The notes under the pieces: model-generated
Databases searched by the model: none
Seen by the model: only the letters and a program-made list of their open reading frames with translations
Told to the model about the DNA's origin: nothing
From: Agromyces protaetiae
GTDB taxonomy: Bacteria > Actinomycetota > Actinomycetes > Actinomycetales > Microbacteriaceae
DNA: 64,000 bases
Assembly (NCBI RefSeq): GCF_030866785.1
Contig: NZ_CP133018.1
Span: 1,116,001 to 1,180,000 of the forward strand
Direction: 5' to 3'
Translations under genes and position numbers: made by a program
Shown here: positions 25,898 to 35,298 of the stretch, piece by piece
Layout: every line of letters begins with the position of its first letter
How positions within the stretch are numbered: position 1 is the first letter of the stretch

Positions 25898-27358
25898 TCA
25901 GTGCGACGAGGGCGTCGTCAGGATCTCGGAGCGGTCGCCCGACCAGAGCGTGTGGAAGACCCCGTCCTTGTCGACGCGCTGGTAGGTGTGCGCGCCGAAG
26001 AAGTCACGCTGGCCCTGGATGAGCGACGCCGGCAGGCGCTCGGCGCGCAGGCCGTCGTAGTACGCCAGCGACGACGAGAACGCCGGGGTCGGGATGCCCG
26101 CCTGCGCGGCGATGCCGACGACACGGCGCCAGCTCTCCTGCGTGCCGGCCACGGCCTCGCGGAAGTACGGCGCGACGACGAGGGCGACGAGGCCCGGGTC
26201 CTCGGCGTACGCGTCGGCGATGCGGTTGAGGAAGCGCGCGCGGATGATGCATCCGGCCCGCCAGATCTTGGCGACATCGCCCTTCTTGATGTCCCAGCCG
26301 AACTGCTCGGCGCCCGCGATGATCTCGTCGAACCCCTGGGAGTACGCGATGATCTTCGACGCGTAGAGCGCGCGGCGCACGTCTTCGACGAACGCGTCGA
26401 CGTCGCCCTCCGCGACCTTCCACTCGCCCGACGGGCCCGGCAGGTCGCGCGCCGCGGCACGCTGGTCGCGCTTCGACGACAGGCTGCGGGCGAAGACCGC
26501 TTCGGCGATGCCCGACGTCGGTACGCCGAGCTCAAGCGCGTTCTGCACGGTCCAGGCGCCGGTGCCCTTCGCGCCCGCCGAGTCGAGGATGACGTCCACG
26601 AGCGGCTTGCCGGTCTCGGCGTCGACCTGGCGCAACACCTCTGCGGTGATCTCGATGAGGTAGCTCTCGAGCTCGCCGGTGTTCCACTCGGCGAAGATGT
26701 CGGCGATCTCGGCCGGCGACTTGCCCGTGCCCTGGCGGATGAGGTCGTACGCCTCCGCGATCAGCTGCATGTCGGCGTACTCGATGCCGTTGTGCACCAT
26801 CTTCACGAAGTGGCCCGCGCCGTCGGTGCCGATGTGCGTCACGCACGGCTCGCCCTCGGCGACCGCCGCGATCGACGCGAGGATCGGGCCGAGGGTCTTG
26901 TACGACTCGACCGAGCCGCCGGGCATGATCGACGGGCCGTGCAGCGCGCCCTCTTCGCCGCCCGAGATGCCGGTGCCGACGAAGTGGATGCCGGTCGGGC
27001 TGATCTCGGCCTCGCGGCGGATCGTGTCGTGGAAGTTCGCGTTGCCGCCGTCGACGATGATGTCGCCGGGCTCGAAGCGCTGCACGAGCTCGGTGATCAC
27101 GGCATCGGTGCCCTTGCCGGCCTGGACCATGATGATCGCGGTGCGCGGCTTCGCGAGCGATGCGACGAAGTCGTCGTAGCTCTCGCTCGCGACGAAGCCG
27201 GCCTCGGGGTGCTCGGAGACGAGGGTCTGCGTGCGCTGGGGGGAACGGTTGAACACGGCGACCGTGTTGCCCTCGCGGCTCGCGAGGTTGCGGGCGAGGT
27301 TCGAACCCATGACGGCGAGGCCGACGACCCCGATGTTCGCACTGGCGGTTTCAGGCAC
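25898..27358 (-). CDS. gnd: 6-phosphogluconate dehydrogenase, decarboxylating
   Basis: 486 residues. Oxidative pentose-phosphate step: 6-phosphogluconate to ribulose-5-phosphate, CO2 and NADPH. Rossmann GLAVMGSNLARN near 12, NRSPQRT suggesting NADP use, substrate loop GGEEGALHGPSIMPGG near 138, catalytic Lys in GHFVKMVHNGIEY near 195. GTG start at 27358 with AAGGAG 7 nt upstream. The 266-bp gap to rplY on the other strand holds the promoters of both genes. Confidence 0.96.
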   Translation of the reverse strand: MPETASANIGVVGLAVMGSNLARNLASREGNTVAVFNRSPQRTQTLVSEHPEAGFVASESYDDFVASLAKPRTAIIMVQAGKGTDAVITELVQRFEPGDIIVDGGNANFHDTIRREAEISPTGIHFVGTGISGGEEGALHGPSIMPGGSVESYKTLGPILASIAAVAEGEPCVTHIGTDGAGHFVKMVHNGIEYADMQLIAEAYDLIRQGTGKSPAEIADIFAEWNTGELESYLIEITAEVLRQVDAETGKPLVDVILDSAGAKGTGAWTVQNALELGVPTSGIAEAVFARSLSSKRDQRAAARDLPGPSGEWKVAEGDVDAFVEDVRRALYASKIIAYSQGFDEIIAGAEQFGWDIKKGDVAKIWRAGCIIRARFLNRIADAYAEDPGLVALVVAPYFREAVAGTQESWRRVVGIAAQAGIPTPAFSSSLAYYDGLRAERLPASLIQGQRDFFGAHTYQRVDKDGVFHTLWSGDRSEILTTPSSH

Positions 27359-27418
27359 TGCGTCACTCCTTGAAGACAGGCGGATTGCCTCCCAGCGTAC
27401 TGCCCGGGCGACGTCGGG

Positions 27419-27424
27419 TAGACT
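27419..27424 (+). promoter_or_regulatory. Probable -10 box of rplY, long leader
   Basis: TAGACT about 200 nt upstream of rplY. If used, the leader would be about 194 nt, long enough for structure-based control; a small hairpin GGGC-CTGTGA-GCCC lies just before the ribosome site. No known leader class recognised. Confidence 0.4.
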
Positions 27425-27624
27425 CGGTCACTGAACTTCGGCGAGGGATGTCTCGCGCGGGCGGTTCCGACCTCTCGTGCGTGATCTCCGTGATCGACGC
27501 GGTGGAAGGCTCACGGCACTTCCTCACGCTTTTGCGGCCTGGCGTTCGCGCATCGGCCGCGCGTTCGAGTTGAAGAGACATCGAAATCACGATTCGGGCC
27601 TGTGAGCCCTGAAGGAGGTCCATC

Positions 27625-28251
27625 ATGGCCAACGAAGACAACACGATCGTCGCCGAACTCCGCGACTCGTTCGGCAAGGGCGCTGCGCGCAAGATCCGCG
27701 CGGCCCACAAGATCCCCGCGGTGCTCTACGGCCACGGCACGGAGCCGAAGCACCTGACGCTGCCCGGTCACGAGGTGAGCCTGCTCATCCGGAAGGCGAA
27801 CGCGCTGCTCGACCTGCAGATCGAGGGGAAGAGCCAGCTCGCGCTCGTCAAGGACGTGCAGAAGGACCCGGTGCGCCAGATCATCGAGCACCTCGACCTC
27901 ATCGTCGTGAAGCGCGGCGAGAAGGTCCAGGTCGAGGTGCCCGTGCACGTCGAGGGTGAGCCGGCCGCCGGCACCATCGCGGATCTCGACGCGCACACGC
28001 TGCTGCTCGAGGTCGAGGCCACGCACATCCCCGAGAACGTGGTCGTCTCGGTCGAGGGCCTCGAAGAGGGCACCCAGATCCACGCGTCGGGCGTCACGCT
28101 GCCGGCCGGTGCGGTGCTGCTGAGCGACGTCGAGATGCTGATCGTCAACGTGCACACGCCGCAGAAGGTCGACCTCGGCGAGGAGCCCGCCGAGGGCGAG
28201 GCCGAGGCCGAGGGCGAGACCGCCGAGGCCGAGGCCGAGTCCGCCGAATAG
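27625..28251 (+). CDS. rplY: 50S ribosomal protein L25/general stress protein Ctc
   Basis: 208 residues, the long (CTC/TL5) form: an N-terminal L25 domain that binds 5S rRNA (to about 92) and a beta-rich C-terminal domain, then a Glu/Ala-rich acidic tail ([19 protein letters not shown] type). The first 40 residues, [30 protein letters not shown], match L25 closely. GGAGG before ATG. It is followed by pth, a frequent pair. Confidence 0.95.
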   Translation: MANEDNTIVAELRDSFGKGAARKIRAAHKIPAVLYGHGTEPKHLTLPGHEVSLLIRKANALLDLQIEGKSQLALVKDVQKDPVRQIIEHLDLIVVKRGEKVQVEVPVHVEGEPAAGTIADLDAHTLLLEVEATHIPENVVVSVEGLEEGTQIHASGVTLPAGAVLLSDVEMLIVNVHTPQKVDLGEEPAEGEAEAEGETAEAEAESAE

Positions 28252-28269
28252 GCGCACTCCGCACTGCTC

Positions 28270-28321
28270 GCGAGGGCCCGCGGCTCCACCGACTACGCTC
28301 GGATGGGGTCCGGGCCCTCGC
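28270..28321 (+). terminator. Hairpin between rplY and pth
   Basis: Perfect 11-bp arms GCGAGGGCCCG (28270-28280) and 28311-28321 around a 30-nt loop. There is no U-tract, and the loop carries a TACGCT hexamer that could be a -10 box for pth. It may therefore end the rplY mRNA or modulate the ratio of the two genes. Confidence 0.5.
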
Positions 28322-28426
28322 CCGTTCCCGCTCTCTTCGTCGGCCCGTGAGGCCCTCAGCGCATGCGAGGTACCAGCAACCGTGGGACTCTTCGACCTGA
28401 TGCGCGCCCGCCGGAAGGATCCCGAG

Positions 28427-29011
28427 ATGGCCGAGAACACCTGGCTCGTCGTCGGTCTCGGCAACCCCGGCGCGCAGTACGCCGGCAACCGGCACAACGT
28501 CGGCCAGATGGTGCTCGACGAGCTCGCCGGGCGCCTCGGCGCGACGTTCAAGTCGCATAAGACCCCGTCACGGGTCGCCGAGGCGTTCCTGCGCCCCGGT
28601 GGGCCGAAGCTGATACTCGCCAAGCCCAACAGCTACATGAACACCTCGGGCGGACCGGTGTCGGCGCTCGCGAAGTTCTACGACGTGCCGGTCGAGCGCA
28701 CGATCGTCGTGCACGACGAGCTCGACATCCCGTTCGACACCGTGCGGCTGAAGCGCGGCGGCGGGCACGGCGGCCACAACGGCCTCCGCGACCTCGCCAA
28801 GGCGCTGAACTCGCCCGAGTTCACCCGCGTGCGGGTGGGCATCGGCCGGCCGCCCGGGCGGCAGGATGCCGCAGACTTCGTGCTGAAGGACTTCGCGGGC
28901 GCCGAGCGCCAGGCGCTGCCGAACCTGCTCTCGGACGCGGCCGACGCCGTCGAGGCGATCGTCGACACCGGTCTCGTCGCGGCGCAGCAGCGCTTCCACG
29001 CCCCCGCCTGA
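28427..29011 (+). CDS. pth: Peptidyl-tRNA hydrolase
   Basis: 194 residues. It frees tRNA from peptidyl-tRNA dropped by ribosomes. [23 protein letters not shown] holds the catalytic His23 and N13; [11 protein letters not shown] and [10 protein letters not shown] (catalytic Asp) and [12 protein letters not shown] follow in order. GGAAGG 8 nt before ATG 28427 supports this start; a GTG at 28382 would add 15 residues ([15 protein letters not shown]) that the family does not need. Confidence 0.95.
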   Translation: MAENTWLVVGLGNPGAQYAGNRHNVGQMVLDELAGRLGATFKSHKTPSRVAEAFLRPGGPKLILAKPNSYMNTSGGPVSALAKFYDVPVERTIVVHDELDIPFDTVRLKRGGGHGGHNGLRDLAKALNSPEFTRVRVGIGRPPGRQDAADFVLKDFAGAERQALPNLLSDAADAVEAIVDTGLVAAQQRFHAPA

Positions 29012-29042
29012 GCGCCCGGAACGCACGATGGAAGGACCCCGG

Positions 29043-29807
29043 ATGATCATCGCCGCCGCAGACGGCTCAGCCCTCGGCAACCCCGGACCCGCCGGCTGGG
29101 CGTGGTACGTCGACGACGAGTGCTGGGCGGCCGGCGGCTGGCCGCACGGCACGAACAACCAGGGTGAGCTCACGGCCGTGCTCGAGCTGTTCCGGGCGAC
29201 GGCGCATCTCGACGACGAGCTGCTCATCCAGTGCGACAGCCAGTATGTGATCAATGCGGTCACCAAATGGATGGCGGGTTGGAAGCGCAAAGGCTGGCGC
29301 AAGGCCGACGGTCAGCCGGTCATGAACCGCGAGATCCTCGAACAGCTCGACGAGGCCATCCGTGGGCGTCGCTACCGGTTCGAGTGGGTGCGCGGTCATG
29401 TCGGCCACGAGCTCAACGAGGCGGCCGATCTGCGGGCGCGTGCGGTGGCGACCGCGTTCCAGCGGAAGACCGAGGTCCCGAGCGGGCCAGGCTGGACGCG
29501 GGCGTGCGAGCAGACGGATCCTCCGGCCGGCGGTCACGGCGGTCACGGCATCACGGTGCCGGATGCCCCCGGGGCACCGGTTCCGGCCGAGTCGGCGGTG
29601 CGCGTGGAGGCATCCGTCGACGTCGACGCAGGCGCCGCCGGATTCGCGCCCGACGACGAAGACGACGCCCTGTTCTCGTTTCAGGACCCGGTCGCGGAGT
29701 GGCGCACCCTGAGCCTGGAGTTGACCACGGAGGAGCACACCCGCCTCGTCGAGCGCGCCCGCGCCGCGGGCCTCACGCCCGAAGAGATGCTCCGCTCCCT
29801 CATCTGA
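29043..29807 (+). CDS. rnhA: Ribonuclease HI with C-terminal extension
   Basis: 254 residues. RNase HI domain to about 145 with the DEDD set: Asp7 (AAADGSALGNPG), Glu42 (NNQGELTA), Asp65 (QCDSQYVINA) and Asp129 (NEAADLRARA); His119 is also present. It cuts RNA in RNA-DNA hybrids. The remaining 110 residues are a low-complexity Gly/Pro/Ala/Asp linker ending in a conserved-looking LTTEEHTRLVERARAAGLTPEEMLRSLI. Start chosen by GGAAGGA 6 nt upstream; ATG 29028 is also possible. Confidence 0.9.
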   Translation: MIIAAADGSALGNPGPAGWAWYVDDECWAAGGWPHGTNNQGELTAVLELFRATAHLDDELLIQCDSQYVINAVTKWMAGWKRKGWRKADGQPVMNREILEQLDEAIRGRRYRFEWVRGHVGHELNEAADLRARAVATAFQRKTEVPSGPGWTRACEQTDPPAGGHGGHGITVPDAPGAPVPAESAVRVEASVDVDAGAAGFAPDDEDDALFSFQDPVAEWRTLSLELTTEEHTRLVERARAAGLTPEEMLRSLI

Positions 29808-29872
29808 TTCCGATCGGCCATCTGGTGACGCCGCCCTGCGGTGGACGGGGCGAGGGCGTCGGCGGGGGGACG

Positions 29873-29878
29873 TAGACT
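29873..29878 (+). promoter_or_regulatory. Leaderless-type -10 box of mfd
   Basis: TAGACT, 6 nt before the GTG start at 29885. Confidence 0.6.
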
Positions 29879-29884
29879 TTCCCG

Positions 29885-32800
29885 GTGAGTCTGCAGGGCC
29901 TGAACACCGCGCTGTCGCGCGCCTCCACGATGGAACGCGCCCTCGGTGAGGCGCAGCGGAACGCCGACTTCTCCGCACCGAGCGGACTCGATCCGGCACT
30001 CATGGCCGGCCTGCTCGAACGCCGTGCCGGCGAGGGCCTCGCGCCGGCGATGCTCGTGATCACGCCCACGAGTCGCGAGGGCGAGGCGCTGCGCGCGTCG
30101 CTCGGTCCCTACCTGCCCGAGGCCGAGATCCTCGAGTTCCCCGCGTGGGAGACGCTGCCGCACGAGCGGCTGAGCCCGTCGGCCGAGACCGTCGGGCGGC
30201 GCCTGCATGCCCTGCGACGGTTGCGCGAGTGGAGCGAGCAGGGCGCGCCGCACCCGCTCGTGCTCGTCGCCTCGGTGCGTGCCGCGCTCCAACCGCTCGC
30301 CGACAACCTCGGCGGGCTCGTGCCGATCGAGCTCACCCCGGGCGCGCGCGGCCACGACCTCGCGCGCATCTCGGAGCACCTCGTCGACCTCGCCTATGCG
30401 CGCGTCGACATGGTCTCGCGGCGGGGTGAGTTCGCGGTGCGCGGCGGCATCCTCGACGTGTTCCCGCCGACCGCGGAGCATCCGGTGCGCGTGGAGTTCT
30501 TCGGCGACGAGGTCGAAGAGCTGCGTGCCTTCTCGGTGGCCGACCAGCGGTCCCTGCCCGAGTCCATCGAGCGGGTGCGGCTCGCGCCGAGTCGTGAACT
30601 GCTGCTCACCCCGCCGGTCAGGCAGCGGGCGCGCGAGATGCGCGACGAGTTCCCGAGCCTGGCCGGCATGCTCGAGAAGATCGCCGAGGGCATCCCCGTC
30701 GAGGGCATGGAGTCGCTCGCCCCGGCCCTGCTCGACAGGCTCGTGCCGCTCACCCACTACCTGCCGCCCGAGGCCGCGGTCGCGGTCGTCGAACCCGAAC
30801 GCGTGGCGAGCCGGGCCGCGAGTCTCGGCGAGACGAACCGCGAGTTCCTCTCCGCCGCATGGAGCGCGGCGACGGTGGGGGCCGACGCGCCGATCGACCT
30901 CGCGGCCGGCGACTTCCTGACGGTGCAAGAGCTGCGTGACGCGGCGTTGTTCAGCGCACCCGGTTCGGCCGACCCGCGCCGGGTCTGGTGGACCCTGTCG
31001 GCGTTCGACGCCGGCGAGGCTGCGGAAGACGCGTCGTCCGACGGCACGTACGTCCGCGTCGCCGCGAGCGCGATGCCGAGCTTCCAGGGCAACGTCGACG
31101 GCGCGGTGCAGCACGTGGGCGACCGGCTCCGCGACGGCTGGAGCCTCGTCGTCGCCGCGGCCGGCCACGGCCTCGTCGAGCGGGCACGCGACGTGCTCGC
31201 CGACCACGGGCTTGCGGCCCGCCTCGTCGACGAGGTGCCGGCCGACCTCGAGCCCGGCGTCGCCTACCTGGTGCAGGCCGACGCGGCGCGCGGGTTCGAG
31301 CTGCCCGAGGCGAAGCTCGGCCTCATCGCCGAAGCCGAGTTCTACGGGCGCAGTGCCGGGTACGACGCGCGCCAGGGCAAGAAGCTCGCGAGCCGTCGGC
31401 GGAACGTCGTCGACCCGTTGCAGCTCAAGGCGGGCGATCACGTCGTGCACCAGACGCACGGCATCGGCCGGTTCGTCGAGATGGTGCAGCGCGAGGTGGC
31501 CACCGGCACCAGGCCCAAGGGGCCGAGTCGCACCGCGGGCGTGTCGCAGCAGCCGACCGCCATGCGCGAGTACCTGGTCATCGAGTACGCACCGTCCAAA
31601 CGCGGGCAGTCGGGCGACCGTCTGTTCGTGCCCATGGACCAGCTCGATCTGCTGAGCCGGTACGTCGGCGGCGAGGCGCCGACGCTGTCGAAGATGGGCG
31701 GCAGCGACTGGGCGCAGGCGAAGGGCCGAGCCCGGAAGGCCGTGCGCGACATCGCGGTCGAGCTCGTCAAGCTGTACTCGGCGCGCATGGCCGCGAAGGG
31801 GCACGCGTTCGGGCCAGACTCACCGTGGCAGCACGAGCTCGAGGAGGCCTTCCCGTTCGCCGAGACGCCCGACCAGCTGCAGACCATCGACGAGGTCAAG
31901 GCCGACATGGAACGGCCGATCCCGATGGACCGGCTGCTCGCGGGCGACGTCGGATTCGGCAAGACCGAGGTCGCCGTGCGTGCCGCGTTCAAGGCGATCC
32001 AAGACGGCAAGCAGGTCGCCATGCTGGTGCCGACGACGCTGCTCGTGCAGCAGCACTTCGAGACCTTCTCCGAGCGGTACGCCGGGTTCCCGGTGCACGT
32101 GCGGGCGCTCAGCCGCTTCCAGACCGACAGAGAGGCGCGCGAGACGGTCGCGGGCCTCGCCGACGGCACTGTCGACATGGTCATCGGCACGCACCGCATC
32201 CTCACCGAGCAGATCGCGTTCAAAGACCTCGGGCTCATGATCATCGACGAGGAGCAGCGGTTCGGCGTCGAGCACAAGGACAAGCTGAAGAAGCTCAAGA
32301 CCAACGTCGACATCCTCGCGATGAGCGCGACCCCGATCCCGCGCACACTCGAGATGGCCGTGACCGGCATCCGCGAGATGTCGACGCTCGCGACCCCGCC
32401 GGAGGACCGGCACCCGATCCTCACCTATGTCGGCCCGTACACCGAGCAACAGGTGGCCGCGGCGATCCGGCGCGAGATGCTGCGCGAGGGGCAGGTGTTC
32501 TTCGTGCACAACCGCGTGTCGTCGATCAACCGCGTGGCCGCGCAGCTTGCCGAGCTCGTGCCCGAGGCGCGCGTCGCCGTCGCGCACGGTCAGCTCAACG
32601 AGCACGTGCTCGAGCAGATCGTGAACGACTTCTGGGAGCGGAAGTTCGACGTGCTCGTCTCGACGACGATCATCGAGACCGGGCTGGACATCTCCAACGC
32701 GAACACGATCATCATCGACCGGGCCGACAAGTACGGCCTCAGCCAGCTGCACCAGCTGCGCGGGCGCGTCGGCCGAGGCCGCGAGCGGGCCTACGCGTAC

Positions 32801-33553
32801 TTCCTGTACGACCCGGCGAAGCCGCTCTCCGAGACCGCGCACGACCGGCTCTCGACCATCGCGGCGAACAACGAGCTCGGCGGCGGCATGCAGATCGCAT
32901 TGAAAGACCTCGAGATCCGCGGCGCGGGCAACCTGCTCGGCGCCGAGCAGGCCGGGCACATCGCGGGCGTCGGGTTCGACCTCTACCTGCGCATGATCGG
33001 CGAGGCCGTGTCGGCGTTCCGGGGCGACGTCGCCGAAGGGCAGACCGAACTGCGGCTCGAGCTGCCGGTCGACGCGCACATCCCCGACGACTACGTCGAC
33101 AGCGAGCGGCTGCGGCTCGAGGCGTATCAGAAGCTCTCGGCCGCGAGCGGACCGGCCGCGAGAGACGGTCAGATCGACGCGGTCGTCGAGGAGCTCGCCG
33201 ACCGGTACGGCGCGCCGCCCGAGCAGGTGCAGCACCTCGTGGCGATCTCGCGGCTCCGCCGCCAGGCGCAGCTCGCGGGCCTCTCCGACGTCATCGCGAC
33301 CGGCTCCAAGCTGCGCATCGCCCCCGCGAAGATCCCCGACTCCCGCCGCGTGCGGCTCGAGCGGTTGTACCCGGGCGCGAAGCACTTCGCGCAGAACGAT
33401 GTGATCCTCGTGCCGTTCCCGATGCCCGGCGGCGAGATGCCCGGCGACGGCGAGCTCATCGAGTGGGTGTCGAAGCTCATCACCGCGATCTTCCCGGTGG
33501 AGCCGAAGCAGCCCGATCAGCCTGCAGCCGAGCAGGCGGACGCCACCGCCTGA
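29885..33553 (+). CDS. mfd: Transcription-repair coupling factor
   Basis: 1222 residues, full-length Mfd. It removes stalled RNA polymerase and recruits UvrA to the lesion. N-terminal UvrB-like region (to about 360), RNAP-interaction domain near 490-590 (HQTHGIGRFVEMVQ), DNA translocase with Walker A GDVGFGKTEVA near 687 and DEEQ box IDEEQRFGVEHKD near 795, RecG-like TRG motif, and a C-terminal TRCF domain. GTG start with a leaderless-type promoter. Convergent with a small gene downstream. Confidence 0.98.
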   Translation: MSLQGLNTALSRASTMERALGEAQRNADFSAPSGLDPALMAGLLERRAGEGLAPAMLVITPTSREGEALRASLGPYLPEAEILEFPAWETLPHERLSPSAETVGRRLHALRRLREWSEQGAPHPLVLVASVRAALQPLADNLGGLVPIELTPGARGHDLARISEHLVDLAYARVDMVSRRGEFAVRGGILDVFPPTAEHPVRVEFFGDEVEELRAFSVADQRSLPESIERVRLAPSRELLLTPPVRQRAREMRDEFPSLAGMLEKIAEGIPVEGMESLAPALLDRLVPLTHYLPPEAAVAVVEPERVASRAASLGETNREFLSAAWSAATVGADAPIDLAAGDFLTVQELRDAALFSAPGSADPRRVWWTLSAFDAGEAAEDASSDGTYVRVAASAMPSFQGNVDGAVQHVGDRLRDGWSLVVAAAGHGLVERARDVLADHGLAARLVDEVPADLEPGVAYLVQADAARGFELPEAKLGLIAEAEFYGRSAGYDARQGKKLASRRRNVVDPLQLKAGDHVVHQTHGIGRFVEMVQREVATGTRPKGPSRTAGVSQQPTAMREYLVIEYAPSKRGQSGDRLFVPMDQLDLLSRYVGGEAPTLSKMGGSDWAQAKGRARKAVRDIAVELVKLYSARMAAKGHAFGPDSPWQHELEEAFPFAETPDQLQTIDEVKADMERPIPMDRLLAGDVGFGKTEVAVRAAFKAIQDGKQVAMLVPTTLLVQQHFETFSERYAGFPVHVRALSRFQTDREARETVAGLADGTVDMVIGTHRILTEQIAFKDLGLMIIDEEQRFGVEHKDKLKKLKTNVDILAMSATPIPRTLEMAVTGIREMSTLATPPEDRHPILTYVGPYTEQQVAAAIRREMLREGQVFFVHNRVSSINRVAAQLAELVPEARVAVAHGQLNEHVLEQIVNDFWERKFDVLVSTTIIETGLDISNANTIIIDRADKYGLSQLHQLRGRVGRGRERAYAYFLYDPAKPLSETAHDRLSTIAANNELGGGMQIALKDLEIRGAGNLLGAEQAGHIAGVGFDLYLRMIGEAVSAFRGDVAEGQTELRLELPVDAHIPDDYVDSERLRLEAYQKLSAASGPAARDGQIDAVVEELADRYGAPPEQVQHLVAISRLRRQAQLAGLSDVIATGSKLRIAPAKIPDSRRVRLERLYPGAKHFAQNDVILVPFPMPGGEMPGDGELIEWVSKLITAIFPVEPKQPDQPAAEQADATA

Positions 33554-33562
33554 TCTGCCTCG

Positions 33563-33594
33563 GCGCGGTACCGACCCAGCGGGTGCCACCGCGC
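33563..33594. terminator. Short hairpin between convergent mfd and the 108-aa gene
   Basis: GCGCGGT (33563-33569) and ACCGCGC (33588-33594), perfect 7-bp arms with an 18-nt loop, filling the 42-bp gap. A weak bidirectional terminator is likely; no T-run. Confidence 0.4.
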
Positions 33595-33595
33595 G

Positions 33596-33922
33596 TCAGG
33601 GCTTCAGATGGCCCCACTCGGCGAGGAACTGCTCGGTGGTCATGCGGTCGAGATCGGTCGCGATGGTCTGCAGCAGGTGGTCGGCCTCGTCGAGCTGGCC
33701 CGCCTTGGTGCGGATGACGGATGCCCCGGTGTCGCGCCGCACGACGACGAGGTCGGCCATCGACGGGCCGCCGAACCCGCTGGCCACGCCCACGGTGTAC
33801 AGCACACGGTGCCAGACCAGGCCGAGCCCGGTGTGCCGCGGCTCGCGGAGCTCGGCCCGCAGATGGTTCGACGCCGGGTCGTCGACGGGTTCGTCGATCG
33901 GCTCGTCGAGGTGATCGGTCAT
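33596..33922 (-). CDS. Conserved small protein, unknown
   Basis: 108 residues, cytosolic, no recognised family. Acidic N-terminus (DEPIDEPVDDP), a middle with VWHRVLYTVGVASGFGG and LVVVRRDTGASVIRT, and a helical C-terminus with DEADHLLQTIATDLDRMTTEQFLAEWG. ATG overlaps the nhaA stop by 4 bp (ATGA), so it is co-translated with the antiporter and may modulate it; that is inference from position only. Confidence 0.6.
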   Translation of the reverse strand: MTDHLDEPIDEPVDDPASNHLRAELREPRHTGLGLVWHRVLYTVGVASGFGGPSMADLVVVRRDTGASVIRTKAGQLDEADHLLQTIATDLDRMTTEQFLAEWGHLKP

Positions 33923-35172
33923 CGCGAGAAAGCTCCTCCCATGCCGGCGTGCTCGCCGAGGCGTCGATAGTGTCGCGACCTGGCGCTCACGGCGATCGCG
34001 GAGACCACGATCGCGATGCCCGAGCCGAGCAGCACGGCCAAGGTGCCTTGATTGGCGACCTCGGGCAGGCCCGCGAACGCGAGCTCGTTCATGAGCAGCG
34101 ACACCGTGAACCCGACGCCGCCGAGCGCGCCGACCACGACGAGATCAGCGAGTGCGAGGGGACGGGCGGGCGCGACGCGGGTCCCGGAGCCGCCGAATCG
34201 TGCGGTGGTCACCGGCCGGCCCGTCTGGATCCGGGCGATGAGCACGCCGATCAGCCCCGCGAGCGTGATCCCGACGATCTTGCCGACCGGCAGCCCGATC
34301 AGGATGCCCCAGAAGGCCGGGTCGAGTTCGCTCGGCCGGACCTGCGGCACCGGGACCATCGCGGCCGAGAGCGCGAACAGCGGCAGCACGACACCGTTCG
34401 ACCACGGCTCGAGGGTGTGCGCCGCACGCCCGCCGGGGCGCCTCGACATGACGAACCCGAGTGCGACGCCCGCGATCGTGGCGTGCACGCCGGACTGGAG
34501 CACGAAGTACCACGCGAGGATGCCGAGCACCCAGAGCGCGGCGACGATCGGCCACTGCCGCCGGCGGGCGAGCACATACGGCGATCGCGGCTTCAACAGG
34601 CGGCTGACGGCCCCGAACAGGGCGATCGCGATGGCCGCGTACCCGATGGCCGCGAGGTTCGCGTCGCTCGTGAAGAAGAATGCGATGATGAGGATCGCGA
34701 TGAGGTCGTCGAGCACGGCGAGGGCGAGCAGGAAGATCCGCACCCTCGTCGGAATGAACGTGCCGAACATGGCGAGCACGCCGAGGGCGAACGCGATGTC
34801 GGTCGCGGTCGGGATCGGCCAGCCGTCGACGGTCGCCGTGCCCGCGGTGAAGACGATGAAGATCAGCGCGGGCACAACGACGCCGCCGAGGGCGGCGATC
34901 GCGGGAAGCAGTGCCTTCGACAGCGAGTTGAGCTCACCGATCACGAGCTCGCGTTTGAGCTCGACGGCGACGATGAAGAAGAAGATCGCGAGCAGCCCGT
35001 CGCTGATCCAGTGTCCGACGGAGAGGTCGATCCCGAGCCACGGCACGTCGAGATGGGCCTGCTTGGCGTCGATGAGTGCCGAGCCGAACGGCAGGTTGGC
35101 GAACAGCAGCCCGATGGCGGCTGCGGCGAGCAGCAGCGTCGCGGCGACGCGCTCGGAGCGGAGGAGGTGCAT
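33919..35172 (-). CDS. nhaA: Na+/H+ antiporter NhaA
   Basis: 417 residues, about 12 membrane helices; exports Na+ in exchange for two protons. Asp155-Asp156 in LAVLDDLIAI is the essential ion-binding pair, and PTATDIAFALGVLAMFG is the conserved helix IV. The ATG at 35172 has GGGAAG upstream; a longer reading to 35256 adds an unlikely N-terminus. There is a long, Arg-containing loop near 300-325 that differs from E. coli NhaA. Linked by overlap to the 108-aa gene. Confidence 0.94.
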   Translation of the reverse strand: MHLLRSERVAATLLLAAAAIGLLFANLPFGSALIDAKQAHLDVPWLGIDLSVGHWISDGLLAIFFFIVAVELKRELVIGELNSLSKALLPAIAALGGVVVPALIFIVFTAGTATVDGWPIPTATDIAFALGVLAMFGTFIPTRVRIFLLALAVLDDLIAILIIAFFFTSDANLAAIGYAAIAIALFGAVSRLLKPRSPYVLARRRQWPIVAALWVLGILAWYFVLQSGVHATIAGVALGFVMSRRPGGRAAHTLEPWSNGVVLPLFALSAAMVPVPQVRPSELDPAFWGILIGLPVGKIVGITLAGLIGVLIARIQTGRPVTTARFGGSGTRVAPARPLALADLVVVGALGGVGFTVSLLMNELAFAGLPEVANQGTLAVLLGSGIAIVVSAIAVSARSRHYRRLGEHAGMGGAFSR

Positions 35173-35285
35173 GCAAACTTCCCAGTGGGTACCCGCGGCG
35201 GACCGCACGATGACGATGACGACGCTCACGCGTCGGCCGACCAGACTTCCCGGCACTCCGCGGTCAGTCTATCGAGCCCGCGACG

Positions 35286-35291
35286 TAGGCT
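35286..35291 (+). promoter_or_regulatory. Leaderless-type -10 box of mazG
   Basis: TAGGCT, 7 nt before ATG 35299. Confidence 0.6.
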
Positions 35292-35298
35292 TTCACGC

